Below are positions 33,507-41,403 of a stretch of DNA of 64,000 bases, piece by piece. The position numbers and the translations under genes are program-made. Source of the stretch: Neisseria meningitidis (GTDB lineage Bacteria > Pseudomonadota > Gammaproteobacteria > Burkholderiales > Neisseriaceae). The first letter of the stretch is position 1. Each line of letters opens with the position of its first letter. Location of the stretch: the NCBI RefSeq assembly GCF_900638555.1, contig NZ_LR134525.1, positions 310,001-374,000 of the forward strand, in the 5' to 3' direction. The notes under the pieces were generated by a model that did not search any database, had not been told where the DNA came from, and saw nothing but the letters and a program-made list of their open reading frames with translations.

Positions 33507-34845
33507 TTTGGGTTTTGCCTTCGGTTTGGAGCCGGAAGCGGCGGTCAAATATTTTGAAGGTTTGGGCTACCATATCCCGCCCGACTGGGATGTGAAATGG
33601 AATGAGGCGCAGACCAAGGCGCGGACGATTGCAGGCATACACAGGCAGGATATTGTCGGCGAGTTTCACGCGGCAATGTATGAGGCGGCGAAATCGGGCA
33701 AATCGTTTGAGGCTTGGCGCGATGAAGTGCAAGGCCGTCTGAAAGCGCATGACTGGCATCTGCTCAAAGACGGCGATATTGTGGACGGAGACACCGGCGA
33801 AGTCCTCGGACGCGGTATTACCAAACACCGCATGGAAACGATTTTCCGCACTCAGATGCAATCGGCTTACATGGCCGGTCATTGGCAGGCGTTTGAAGAA
33901 GGTCGGGATGATGCGCCGTGGCTGCAATATTCGGCCATTTTGGACAGCCGCACCCGCCAAAGCCATGCGGCGGCGCATGGTGCGGTGTATCACATCGACG
34001 ACCCGTTTTGGGATTACTTCTACCCGCCCAACGGCTTCAATTGCCGCTGTACCGTGCGGGCGCTTTCAGACAGTGATTTGAAACGGCGCAATCTGCTGCC
34101 GCAAAAAGCGCAGCTTGAAGATACGGAAGTGGTGGTCAACCGCAAGGGCGATACCCGCCCCGCCAAAGCGGTAAAGCTGCCGGACGGCCGCCGCTTTTAT
34201 ACCGATGCGGGCTTTCAGCACAATGTCGGTAAAAGCCATTTGGCCAACTTGGGGCAGTTGCAGATGCAGCGTGCAGTGGAACTGCCGCCGAAACTGGCGA
34301 GCGTATCGATTCAGACGGCCTTAAAACAGCCTGATTTGATGCGGGCGGTATCGCAACAGGCGGCGCAAATGGTACGGCGGGTGGATGCGGAAAAAGTAGC
34401 GCGCGGGAAAACGCTGTATGTGGGCGCATTGGCCCTGCCCGTGTTGGACGCATTGGCGGCAAGGAAAATTTACCCGCAATCCGCCGTGATTGCCATAAGC
34501 GACGAGCGGGTATTGCACGCTTTGCGCGACAAGAAGGTCAAGCCGCTGCCGGTATCGTTTTGGGAGAAGATACCCGAACTACTGCAAGAGCCGGAGCAGA
34601 TTTTATTGGGCAAGGCGGGACGAAATGACGATGCCAAACAGTTTTTGGCATTTGTGTATCCGCTGTCGGCAGGCAAGGGGAAGCTGGTGGTAACGCTGGA
34701 CTATGATGTGAAAACCCGACATCCGTTGACAGGTAAGAAAGAACATCTGACCTTGAATATGGTCAACACCGGCATGATTGCAGAAACGGATAAACAGGTG
34801 GATAGCTTACTGTACGGGTATGAAACAATATGGAAAAAGCCATAA
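33499..34845 (+). CDS. Mu gp30/F-like head morphogenesis protein with C-terminal extra domain
   Basis: 448 residues. The N-terminal ~260 are the SPP1 gp7/Mu F fold, including KHRMETIFRTQMQSAYMAGHW, AILDSRTRQSHAAAHG and the zinc-like DYFYPPNGFNCRCTVRALS. The last ~150 residues (from about VARGKTLYVGALALPVLDAL) form a separate alpha/beta domain ending with DYDVKTRHPLTGKKEHLTLNM. Its place and pattern resemble the Barnase/EndoU/colicin/RelE-like nuclease domains reported fused to phage head proteins; this is an inference. The stop codon lies inside a 12-bp inverted repeat. Confidence 0.88.
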   Translation: MADLGFAFGLEPEAAVKYFEGLGYHIPPDWDVKWNEAQTKARTIAGIHRQDIVGEFHAAMYEAAKSGKSFEAWRDEVQGRLKAHDWHLLKDGDIVDGDTGEVLGRGITKHRMETIFRTQMQSAYMAGHWQAFEEGRDDAPWLQYSAILDSRTRQSHAAAHGAVYHIDDPFWDYFYPPNGFNCRCTVRALSDSDLKRRNLLPQKAQLEDTEVVVNRKGDTRPAKAVKLPDGRRFYTDAGFQHNVGKSHLANLGQLQMQRAVELPPKLASVSIQTALKQPDLMRAVSQQAAQMVRRVDAEKVARGKTLYVGALALPVLDALAARKIYPQSAVIAISDERVLHALRDKKVKPLPVSFWEKIPELLQEPEQILLGKAGRNDDAKQFLAFVYPLSAGKGKLVVTLDYDVKTRHPLTGKKEHLTLNMVNTGMIAETDKQVDSLLYGYETIWKKP

Positions 34846-34931
34846 AACTCTTTGCCTGATTCGAACAGGATAATACGCGACACGGTAACGTGGCCGTAAC
34901 CTTTCCAGTAGGAAACCCGAGTTTTATGGCT
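34838..34931. ncRNA. Candidate structured RNA between gp30 and gp31 genes
   Basis: GCCATAAAACTC (34839-34850) and GAGTTTTATGGC (34919-34930) are perfect complements, closing a 68-base loop that itself folds into three hairpins. They are CCTG/CAGG with an ATTCGAA loop (34855-34869), CACG/CGTG with a GTAA tetraloop extended by TACG/CGTA (34874-34898), and TTTCC/GGAAA with an AGTA loop (34902-34915). The sum is a compact four-way junction. On the minus strand one loop reads TTCGAAT, like a tRNA T-loop. No known RNA class is recognised; strand is undecided. Confidence 0.6.
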
Positions 34932-34948
34932 GTTGGAACCAATATACC

Positions 34949-35446
34949 ATGATTGAGATAAAAATCAACACAGACACCCTGCAAAACAGCTTAAACGCTG
35001 CGGCGCGGCATACCTCCCACACCAAGCCTTTGATGACGCGGCTTGCCCGCATCATGCGCAACGCCGTACTGGAGAATTTCGCCGCCGGAGGCCGTCCCGC
35101 TTGGGCGCCGCGCAAATATCCGACTGCGCGTGAAGGTTCGGGGCTGTTGCAAGCCAGCGGCCGCCTGCGCAATTCGATTACGCCGAGCAGTACCAACGAT
35201 ACGGCGGTGGTCGGCACCAATGTGGAATATGCGGCTATCCATAACTTCGGTGGGAAAACCTCGCCACACTTGATTAGACCGAAAAAAGGCAAAGCGTTGA
35301 AATTCGGCGGCCGCTTTGCCAAGCAGGTTAACCACCCCGGCAGCAATATTCCCGCACGCCCGTTTATGACCCTGCAACCGGAGGACGAAAAGGCCCTATC
35401 CGATGCGGTGGCGGAATATCTGGCACAGGCCATTCAGGGGCGGTAA
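34949..35446 (+). CDS. Virion morphogenesis protein (Mu gp31/G-like)
   Basis: 165 residues of the phage virion morphogenesis family: NSLNAAARHTSHTKPLMTRLARIMRNAVLENF, WAPRKYPTAREGSGLLQASGRLRNSI, AAIHNFGGKT and a C-terminal IPARPFMTLQPEDEKAL. In Mu, G affects head-tail joining. It follows the folded RNA by about 20 bases. Confidence 0.9.
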   Translation: MIEIKINTDTLQNSLNAAARHTSHTKPLMTRLARIMRNAVLENFAAGGRPAWAPRKYPTAREGSGLLQASGRLRNSITPSSTNDTAVVGTNVEYAAIHNFGGKTSPHLIRPKKGKALKFGGRFAKQVNHPGSNIPARPFMTLQPEDEKALSDAVAEYLAQAIQGR

Positions 35447-35654
35447 TCATGCCTGCCTGAAAAATGCCGAAAAACAGCCCGAAAACGCCCTAACCCATAC
35501 TTACCCCTACCCATCGCCTGAAAATCAATCCTGCGCGCGTTTGAACACCTTTTGAACACTATCCCACGCGTATCTCTGCAAGTACATTTCCCTTCCCTAG
35601 AAATTCATCTGTCTGACATAGGCCAAGCTTTGACGAGGGCGCGGCTGCCGCACA
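35447..35654 (+). promoter_or_regulatory. Gap before the protease gene, possible late promoter region
   Basis: No gene is visible on either strand. A direct repeat TTTGAACACC / TTTTGAACAC occurs near 35538-35557. In Mu, the late promoter PI lies exactly here, between G and I, so this is the best place to look for it. No clear -10 is recognised; C-activated promoters often have poor hexamers. Confidence 0.4.
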
Positions 35655-36719
35655 ATGCGGGCTATGGACACCAAAACCCTTCTTGCCGCCTTATCCGCCG
35701 CCCATGTCGGCGGTTCGGACGGCTTAATCAAAATCGTACCCAAAGGCCAATTCGCACCGGTTGACGGCCGCACCGATACGGGTGTGCCGCACTGGACGAT
35801 GTCTGCCGATTTGGCACAGCAAATCATTGCCGCCTTTGACGCCGCGCAAACCGACCTTGTGGTCGACTACGAACACGCCACGCTGAAAGCCGCCGAAACG
35901 GGGCAGCAAAACCCTGCCGCCGGCTGGATCAGCAAATATGTATGGGATGACGAGCGCGGCCTGATGGGCGAAGTGAAATGGACGCAACGCGCCAAAGACA
36001 TGATAGACAGCGGCGAATACCGCTATCTGTCGCCGGTACTCGAATACGACACGCTGGGCAATGTACGCGGGCTGCACAGTGTGGCGTTGACCAATTCGCC
36101 CGCACTGGACGGCATGGCTCTGGCTGCATTGAGCCGCCAAAACTCTATCAACCCCAAACAGGAAACAAGTATGAACAAGGAAGCTTTAATCAAGCTCTTG
36201 GGCTTGGCGGCGGATGCCGACGACAAAGCCATCGAAGCGGCTTTGGCCGAAGCACAGGAAAAGCTGGGCGGTAAAACGCTTGCCGAAGCACTGGCCGCAC
36301 CCAAAGAAGAACCGCAAGGTAGCGAAGGCGATAAAGGCGATGCCGGCAAACCCGAAGACAAGCCGCAAGGCGGCAATGCCGACGACGGCGAGGTAGCCGA
36401 ACTCAAAGCGCAAGTGGCCGCGTTGAGCAAAAAAGTGATTGCAATGGAAGTGGGCGGTACTTCAGACGGCCTGATCCGTGCCGCGCTTTCAGACGGCCGC
36501 CTGTTGCCGCATCAAGAAGCATCGGCGCGCCAACTGGCCGCCAAAGACCCTGAAGCGTTTAAAGCCCTGATTGACGGCAGCTTGGCACTGGCCGCTTTGA
36601 GCAAAACGCAGACCGGCGGCAAAGGCGGCGCAGACGGTACGTCCGCGCTGACCGCCGAAGAAGCAGCCGTCGCCGCGCAATTGGGCATCTCTGCCGAAGA
36701 TTATGCGAAGGCCAAGTAA
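35655..36719 (+). CDS. Head maturation protease with fused scaffold (Mu I-like)
   Basis: 354 residues; ATG at 35655 or 35664. The N-terminal ~165 residues are the Mu I protease: DLVVDYEHATLKAAETGQQNPAAGWI, GEYRYLSPVLEYD and GLHSVALTNSPALDGM. The rest is an acidic Ala/Glu/Lys-rich scaffold, also made separately from an internal start at 36171. The protease would trim the scaffold during prohead maturation. Confidence 0.92.
   Translation: MRAMDTKTLLAALSAAHVGGSDGLIKIVPKGQFAPVDGRTDTGVPHWTMSADLAQQIIAAFDAAQTDLVVDYEHATLKAAETGQQNPAAGWISKYVWDDERGLMGEVKWTQRAKDMIDSGEYRYLSPVLEYDTLGNVRGLHSVALTNSPALDGMALAALSRQNSINPKQETSMNKEALIKLLGLAADADDKAIEAALAEAQEKLGGKTLAEALAAPKEEPQGSEGDKGDAGKPEDKPQGGNADDGEVAELKAQVAALSKKVIAMEVGGTSDGLIRAALSDGRLLPHQEASARQLAAKDPEAFKALIDGSLALAALSKTQTGGKGGADGTSALTAEEAAVAAQLGISAEDYAKAK
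36171..36719 (+). CDS. Scaffold protein from an internal in-frame start (Mu Z-like)
   Basis: An ATG at codon 173 of the protease gene follows CAGGAAACAAGT, a good ribosome site. It would give a 182-residue product (MNKEALIKLLGLAADADDKAI...), acidic and helical, ending TAEEAAVAAQLGISAEDYAKAK. Nested protease/scaffold genes are established for Mu and lambda; this internal start is inferred from sequence. Confidence 0.75.
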   Translation: MNKEALIKLLGLAADADDKAIEAALAEAQEKLGGKTLAEALAAPKEEPQGSEGDKGDAGKPEDKPQGGNADDGEVAELKAQVAALSKKVIAMEVGGTSDGLIRAALSDGRLLPHQEASARQLAAKDPEAFKALIDGSLALAALSKTQTGGKGGADGTSALTAEEAAVAAQLGISAEDYAKAK

Positions 36720-36740
36720 TCCGATAAAGGAAAAGACAAC

Positions 36741-37643
36741 ATGATTATCACACCAGACACCTTAAAAGCCCTGTTCACCGGCTTTAAAAAGAATTTCCAA
36801 GACGGCCTGAAAATGGCGGAAAGCCAATACAAGGAAATCGCCACCGTCATTCCGTCTTCCACTGCGTCCAATACTTACGGCTGGCTCGGCCAATGGCCCG
36901 CTTTCCGCGAATGGGTGGGCGACCGCGTATTCCAAGATATGAAGGCGCACGGCTATGCCATCACCAACAAGCATTTTGAAAGCTCGGTCAAGGTCAACCG
37001 CAACGACATCGAAGACGACAACGTCGGCATTTACGCGCCGATGATGACCGAGATGGGCCGTGCTTCGGCGGTGCATCCCGACGAATTGGTGTTTGCCTTG
37101 CTGAAAAACGCACACGCCACGTTGTGTTACGACGGTCAGAACTTCTTTGATACCGACCATCCCGTGTATGAAAAAGTGGACGGCACCGGTCAAGCCAGTA
37201 CCGTATCCAATATTTTCGCCGGCAGCGAAGCGGCCTGGTATCTGCTGGACACTACCCGCGCCCTGAAACCGTTGATTTACCAAGAGCGTAAAGCGAAGCA
37301 GTTTACCGCCATGACCGCCGATACCGACGAAGGCGTATTCATGCGCAACGAATACCGCTACGGCGTGGACGGCCGTTGCAACGTGGGCTTGGGCTTCTGG
37401 CAGATGGCGGCGAAATCGCAAGAGAAACTGGACGCTGCCGGTTTCGAGAAAGCCTACAACGCGATGGTGAGCCTGAAAGGCGACGGCGGCAGACCGCTGG
37501 CCATCCGCCCGAATGTGCTGCTGGTACCGCCTGCTTTGGAAAATGCGGCCAAAGAGCTGGTGGAAGGCGACCGCCTGGCCAACGGCGCGTACAACCCGAA
37601 CAAAGGCAAGGCGAAAGTCATCGTATCGCCTTGGTTGCTGTAA
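36741..37643 (+). CDS. Major head subunit (Mu T-like)
   Basis: 300 residues: LKALFTGFKKNFQDGLKMAESQYKEIATVIPSST, WLGQWPAFREWVGDRVFQDMK and HVYEKVDGTG-type stretches are those of the Mu gpT capsid family. A ribosome site (AAAGGAAAAG) precedes the ATG. A GGCGG-ACA-CCGCC hairpin lies just after the stop (37650-37662). Confidence 0.94.
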   Translation: MIITPDTLKALFTGFKKNFQDGLKMAESQYKEIATVIPSSTASNTYGWLGQWPAFREWVGDRVFQDMKAHGYAITNKHFESSVKVNRNDIEDDNVGIYAPMMTEMGRASAVHPDELVFALLKNAHATLCYDGQNFFDTDHPVYEKVDGTGQASTVSNIFAGSEAAWYLLDTTRALKPLIYQERKAKQFTAMTADTDEGVFMRNEYRYGVDGRCNVGLGFWQMAAKSQEKLDAAGFEKAYNAMVSLKGDGGRPLAIRPNVLLVPPALENAAKELVEGDRLANGAYNPNKGKAKVIVSPWLL

Positions 37644-37680
37644 CGAACAGGCGGACACCGCCCGCCGGAAGGGATAGAAA

Positions 37681-38154
37681 ATGGCAAAAGAAAAAAACGG
37701 ACAGGAAGTTGGCGCGACCGTCGATGTCCAACCGGAAGAGGTAACCGTAACCGCTGCCTTACAGGCCGAGATTGAAGCCTTGAGAGCCGAATTAGACAAA
37801 GCCAATGCCGAAATTCAGGTAGCGCAGGCAGAGTTGGCCGCCGCGCAAGAGCGCAATGCCAAATTGGAAAGACTGCTTGAAGCCGGCCTTGCACCCGGCG
37901 GCATTTCAGACGGCGAAACTTTGACACCTGAAGCGGAAGCCGCCTTTTACACCGGCAGCGGAGCACCCGCCGCAGATGCCGAAGTGGTGGCGATTAAGAG
38001 CAAACACGGCCATGCGTTTTTCCGCGCCGGCTACCATGTACAGCCGAACTGGACGTTTGTGCGCCGTGCCGACTTCGAACCCGCCGACTTTGAGCGCCTG
38101 ATTGGCGACCGTATGGTTGAAGCGCGCGAAGCCCTGCCGACGGACGCATCATGA
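37681..38154 (+). CDS. Mu gp35-like head protein
   Basis: 157 residues: an N-terminal coiled coil (LQAEIEALRAELDKANAEIQVAQAELAAAQ, about 25-65) and a C-terminal small domain KSKHGHAFFRAGYHVQPNWTFVRRADF. It lies between the major head protein and the DUF1320 gene, the gp35 position. The exact role is unknown. Confidence 0.75.
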   Translation: MAKEKNGQEVGATVDVQPEEVTVTAALQAEIEALRAELDKANAEIQVAQAELAAAQERNAKLERLLEAGLAPGGISDGETLTPEAEAAFYTGSGAPAADAEVVAIKSKHGHAFFRAGYHVQPNWTFVRRADFEPADFERLIGDRMVEAREALPTDAS

Positions 38155-38576
38155 GCTACGCCGCCGTTGCCGATTTGGTGGCGCGTTTCGGCGAAGCCAC
38201 CATCACCGGCCTGACCGACTTGTCCCGCAAGGGCGCGGTGGACGAAACCGTCGCACAGCAGGCTTTGGATGATGCCGCCGCCGAAATCGACGGCTATCTG
38301 ATGAACCGCTATACCCTGCCTCTGCCCAAGCCGCTGCGCATCTTAACCGTGTATTGCTGCGATATTGCGGTGTACCGCCTGTGTACCGGCAAACGGCAGC
38401 TTACCGAAGACATTGTGCACCGCTATGAAGCGGCAGTGAAATTCCTGCAACTGGTGGCGGCGGGGAAAGTCGGCTTGGGCGTTACCGAACCCGCAGGCGA
38501 AAAGCCCGCCGTACAAGGCAACGGCGTGATGTTTACCACACAGGAAAAGGTGTTCGGTCGTGATAGCGTCTATTGA
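38151..38576 (+). CDS. DUF1320 protein (Mu gp36-like connector)
   Basis: 141 residues with the DUF1320 features: YAAVADLVARFGEATI, ALDDAAAEIDGYLMNRYTLPLP, LTVYCCDIAVYRL. This family forms part of the head-tail connector. Both ends overlap neighbours (ATGA at the start; 17 bases at the end). Confidence 0.88.
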   Translation: MSYAAVADLVARFGEATITGLTDLSRKGAVDETVAQQALDDAAAEIDGYLMNRYTLPLPKPLRILTVYCCDIAVYRLCTGKRQLTEDIVHRYEAAVKFLQLVAAGKVGLGVTEPAGEKPAVQGNGVMFTTQEKVFGRDSVY

Positions 38577-39228
38577 ACAAGCCATCAGGCAGCGGCTTTC
38601 AGACGGCCTCGGCCAAATGGTAACGGGTGTCTTTACTTACGGCGGCGAGTTCGACGGCGAAGGTTTGGCGCAGGTGGTCAACCAGTTCCCCGCCGTGTGG
38701 GTCATGTTTGCCGGCATCAAAGACACCATCCGCCACGATACGCGCGGCAGCCGTTTTAAAGCGATTGGCCAATTCACGGTATTGGTGGGAGACCGTGCCA
38801 GCGGCAGCGAAGCAGACAGCCGTTTCGGCGGCCTGCACCGCCATGATGTCGGCACCTACCGCCTGATGCAGACCTGCCGCCACCTGCTGACCAATCAATC
38901 GCTGGGCTTACAGATAGACCGTCTGCAACCGGGGGCGGCCAAAAGCCTGTTCAGCCGCCAAATGGAGCAAGACGCCGTTAGTGTGTTTGCGCTGGAATTT
39001 GAAACGTATTGGTTTGAAGACGCGCTGCAAGACGGCGATTGGCCGCGGCCTGCGGTTTCAGACGGCCAACAGGCGAAAGTATATGCCGACGTATCCGAAT
39101 ACCAAGGCCGCACCGAACCCGAACATCCCGACTTTAAAGGCGTGAACCTTGAATTGCGTATCCCGCCGAAAACCCCCGACCAACCCGCCGATATGGCGGC
39201 CACCGTTGAAACCAAGGTGAAACCATGA
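38560..39228 (+). CDS. DUF1834 protein (Mu gp37-like)
   Basis: 222 residues: IASIEQAIRQRLSDGLGQMV, FPAVWVMFAGIKD, FTVLVGDRASGSEADSRFGG; the C-terminal ~60 residues are Pro-rich. Family of head-tail joining/tail terminator proteins next to the sheath in Mu-like phages. Confidence 0.86.
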   Translation: MIASIEQAIRQRLSDGLGQMVTGVFTYGGEFDGEGLAQVVNQFPAVWVMFAGIKDTIRHDTRGSRFKAIGQFTVLVGDRASGSEADSRFGGLHRHDVGTYRLMQTCRHLLTNQSLGLQIDRLQPGAAKSLFSRQMEQDAVSVFALEFETYWFEDALQDGDWPRPAVSDGQQAKVYADVSEYQGRTEPEHPDFKGVNLELRIPPKTPDQPADMAATVETKVKP

Positions 39229-39413
39229 ACGAAACCATTAAAGTACGCGCCGCCGACGGCCTGCAAGTGCCGCTGGCCGGTAAACCACATGAATACATTA
39301 CCGACCAAGAAACCGTTACCGTACCCGATGCCGCCTATTACCGCCGCTGTATCGAATACGGCGACCTTGTGGTCGTAACCGAAGACACCCAACCCGCGAA
39401 AGGCAGCAAATAA
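39225..39413 (+). CDS. DUF2635 small protein (Mu gp38-like)
   Basis: 62 residues: KVRAADGLQVPLAGKPHEYITDQETVTVPDAAYYRRCIEYGDLV is the DUF2635 pattern. It overlaps the preceding gene by four bases and touches the sheath start by one. The function is unknown. Confidence 0.86.
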   Translation: MNETIKVRAADGLQVPLAGKPHEYITDQETVTVPDAAYYRRCIEYGDLVVVTEDTQPAKGSK

Positions 39414-40840
39414 TGGCATCCGCAAACATCAATTTCGAAAAAATCCCCGCCAGCACCCGCAAGCCGGGCGTGTACGCCGAGTGGAACACCAAGCTGGCCG
39501 TGCGCAACCTGCCCACCAACAAACAGCGCGTGTTGATTGTGGCGCAGCACAACAATCCCGCTTTGGGTGAGCTTACCGAGCTGGAAAACGTGTTTTCCGC
39601 CGCCGATGCGGCCGCCAAATACGGCGCAGGCAGCATGGCGCACCTAATGGTTACCGCCGCGATTAAAGCCTATGCCTATGCCGATTTAAGCCTGATTACC
39701 GTAGCCGACAACAAGGCCGGAGTGGCCGCCGGCGGTAAAATCACCTTAAGCGGTACTGCCAATACCCAAGGCGTGTTGCGTGTGAGCATTGCCAATGCTG
39801 ACACTTTAACCATCGGCATCGGCGCCGAAGACACCGCAGCCACCGTTGCCGCCGCCGTCAAAGCCGCCATCGATGCCGTGCCCGATTTGCCGGTTACCGC
39901 CACCGTTGCCGAAGCAGTGGTGACGCTTACCGCCAAAAACAAAGGTACGGCCGGCAACGCCATCCGCATCAAAACCAGCAATACCGCCGAAGGCATTACC
40001 GCCGCCGTTACCGCCATGACGGGCGGCGATGCCAACCCCGATATTGCCGCCGCGCTCAATGCCGTAGTCGCCGAAGGCCACCACATCATCGCCTGCGGTA
40101 TCAACGACGAAACCAACCTGCTGAAACTGCGTGCCCATTTGGATACCGTAGCCAGCCCGATGGAAAAACGCTGGGCAATATGCGTATACGGCCAAACCGG
40201 TACGCTGGCGCAAGCCACCACCTTGGCAGGCCGTCTGAACCACGGCCATATCGTCAGCGCGTGGTATCGCGGCACCCCCAGCCTGCCTTGCGAGCTGGCC
40301 GCCGCCTTTGCCGCTGTGATGGCGAGCGAAGAAGACCCCGCCCGCCCGTTGAACACGCTGGCATTAAACAGCATCGGCGTGTGCGAAAGCAAAGACAAAA
40401 CCATGCGCACCGAGCAGGAAAACGCCCTTTATAACGGTGTTACCCCGATTGAAACCAGTCCGGCCGGTACGCAGGCGCAAATCGTGCGCGCCATCACCAC
40501 CTACACCAAAACCGCCAACGGCACGGCAGACGAAAGCCTGCTGGACGTAACCACCGTGCGCACCCTGATTTATGTAAGCCGCGCCTGCGTCGACCGCATC
40601 GCCCTAAGATTCCCGCGCGACAAATTGAGCGACCGCACCCCGCCGCGCGTGCGCAGCGAACTGATTGACGTATTGATGTGCTGCGAAGAGCTGGAAATTT
40701 TGGAGCGCGTGGAAGAAAACCTGCCGAAACTGATTGTGGAACGCGACCTGCAAAACACCGGCATGTTGAACTGCCGCATTCCCAGCGATGTCGTCAACGG
40801 CCTGCATGTAGTAGGTATGGTTGTAGATTTATATTTGTAA
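39413..40840 (+). CDS. Contractile tail sheath protein (Mu L-like)
   Basis: 475 residues. N-terminal INFEKIPASTRKPGVYAEWNTKLA and NLPTNKQRVLIVAQHN are typical of sheath starts; a variable middle domain (about 100-210) and a C-terminal domain with TVRTLIYVSRACVDRIALRFPRDKL and GLHVVGMVVDLYL follow. It marks this phage as a myovirus-type tail. Confidence 0.95.
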   Translation: MASANINFEKIPASTRKPGVYAEWNTKLAVRNLPTNKQRVLIVAQHNNPALGELTELENVFSAADAAAKYGAGSMAHLMVTAAIKAYAYADLSLITVADNKAGVAAGGKITLSGTANTQGVLRVSIANADTLTIGIGAEDTAATVAAAVKAAIDAVPDLPVTATVAEAVVTLTAKNKGTAGNAIRIKTSNTAEGITAAVTAMTGGDANPDIAAALNAVVAEGHHIIACGINDETNLLKLRAHLDTVASPMEKRWAICVYGQTGTLAQATTLAGRLNHGHIVSAWYRGTPSLPCELAAAFAAVMASEEDPARPLNTLALNSIGVCESKDKTMRTEQENALYNGVTPIETSPAGTQAQIVRAITTYTKTANGTADESLLDVTTVRTLIYVSRACVDRIALRFPRDKLSDRTPPRVRSELIDVLMCCEELEILERVEENLPKLIVERDLQNTGMLNCRIPSDVVNGLHVVGMVVDLYL

Positions 40841-40853
40841 GAAAGGCTGAAAC

Positions 40854-41228
40854 ATGAGTACCGAATACGTTGGCAGCGTCATCCTCTATCTGGGCGCGAA
40901 CGAAGTCCAAGTAACCAAAATCGACGTGAAAGACAACACCGGCAAAAAGCCCGTAAAAACCATGAACCGCACCCGCCGCGTCAAAGGCTTTACCCGCGGC
41001 GTCGGCCAATACGACATTACCTTTACCGCCGTGGTGCCGACCGACGGCACGGCGGTGGACTGGGCAAAGATCGACGACGCCAAAATCAGCCTAGTTCCCG
41101 ACGTGGAAGGCGCGCGCCCGACATCGTACCTCGGCTTCTGCGCCACCGAAGCGGGTGACAGCTATACCGTAGATAATGAGCTGGTGGTGGATGTGACCGG
41201 TTTTGCGATTCGGAAGGTGTTGGAGTAA
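40854..41228 (+). CDS. Tail tube protein (Mu M-like)
   Basis: 124 residues, beta-rich: STEYVGSVILYLGANEVQVTKIDVKDN, MNRTRRVKGFTRGVGQYDITFTAVVP. Its position right after the sheath and the KGFTRG loop fit the Mu tube family. A strong terminator follows, ahead of the XRE/ImmA cassette. Confidence 0.92.
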   Translation: MSTEYVGSVILYLGANEVQVTKIDVKDNTGKKPVKTMNRTRRVKGFTRGVGQYDITFTAVVPTDGTAVDWAKIDDAKISLVPDVEGARPTSYLGFCATEAGDSYTVDNELVVDVTGFAIRKVLE

Positions 41229-41242
41229 AGATTTTCTTGTTA

Positions 41243-41275
41243 ACAGAAGCCGCTGAAGCGGCTTCTGTTGTTTTT
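41243..41275 (+). terminator. Strong terminator after the tail tube gene
   Basis: AACAGAAGCCGC and GCGGCTTCTGTT pair perfectly (12 bp) over TGAA, then GTTTTT. It should block late transcription just before the inserted cassette. Confidence 0.88.
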
Positions 41276-41304
41276 ATTACACTGTTTTTAATAAAATTCA
41301 ATTT

Positions 41305-41323
41305 TTCAAGTAAAATACTTGAA
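41305..41323. promoter_or_regulatory. Palindromic operator candidate of the XRE/ImmA cassette
   Basis: TTCAAGTA-AAA-TACTTGAA is a perfect eight-base inverted repeat. It overlaps a promoter-like region (TTGAAT near 41319; GATATTATT near 41340) 80 bases before the XRE/ImmA start. The half-site ACTTGA recurs twice near 42365-42382, before the small downstream gene, so one regulator may bind both. Confidence 0.65.
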
Positions 41324-41403
41324 TTTTAAAAAAGCCTTTGATATTATTTAGCCACGTTGAATGTGGCAGTAATGCTGCAAACACATGAAAAGGAGCTTGA
41401 ACA

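Noticed and set aside
34701..34984. Short minus-strand open frames across the gp30-gp31 gap
   Set aside because: They cross the perfect inverted repeat and have no family features; the RNA-structure reading explains the sequence better.
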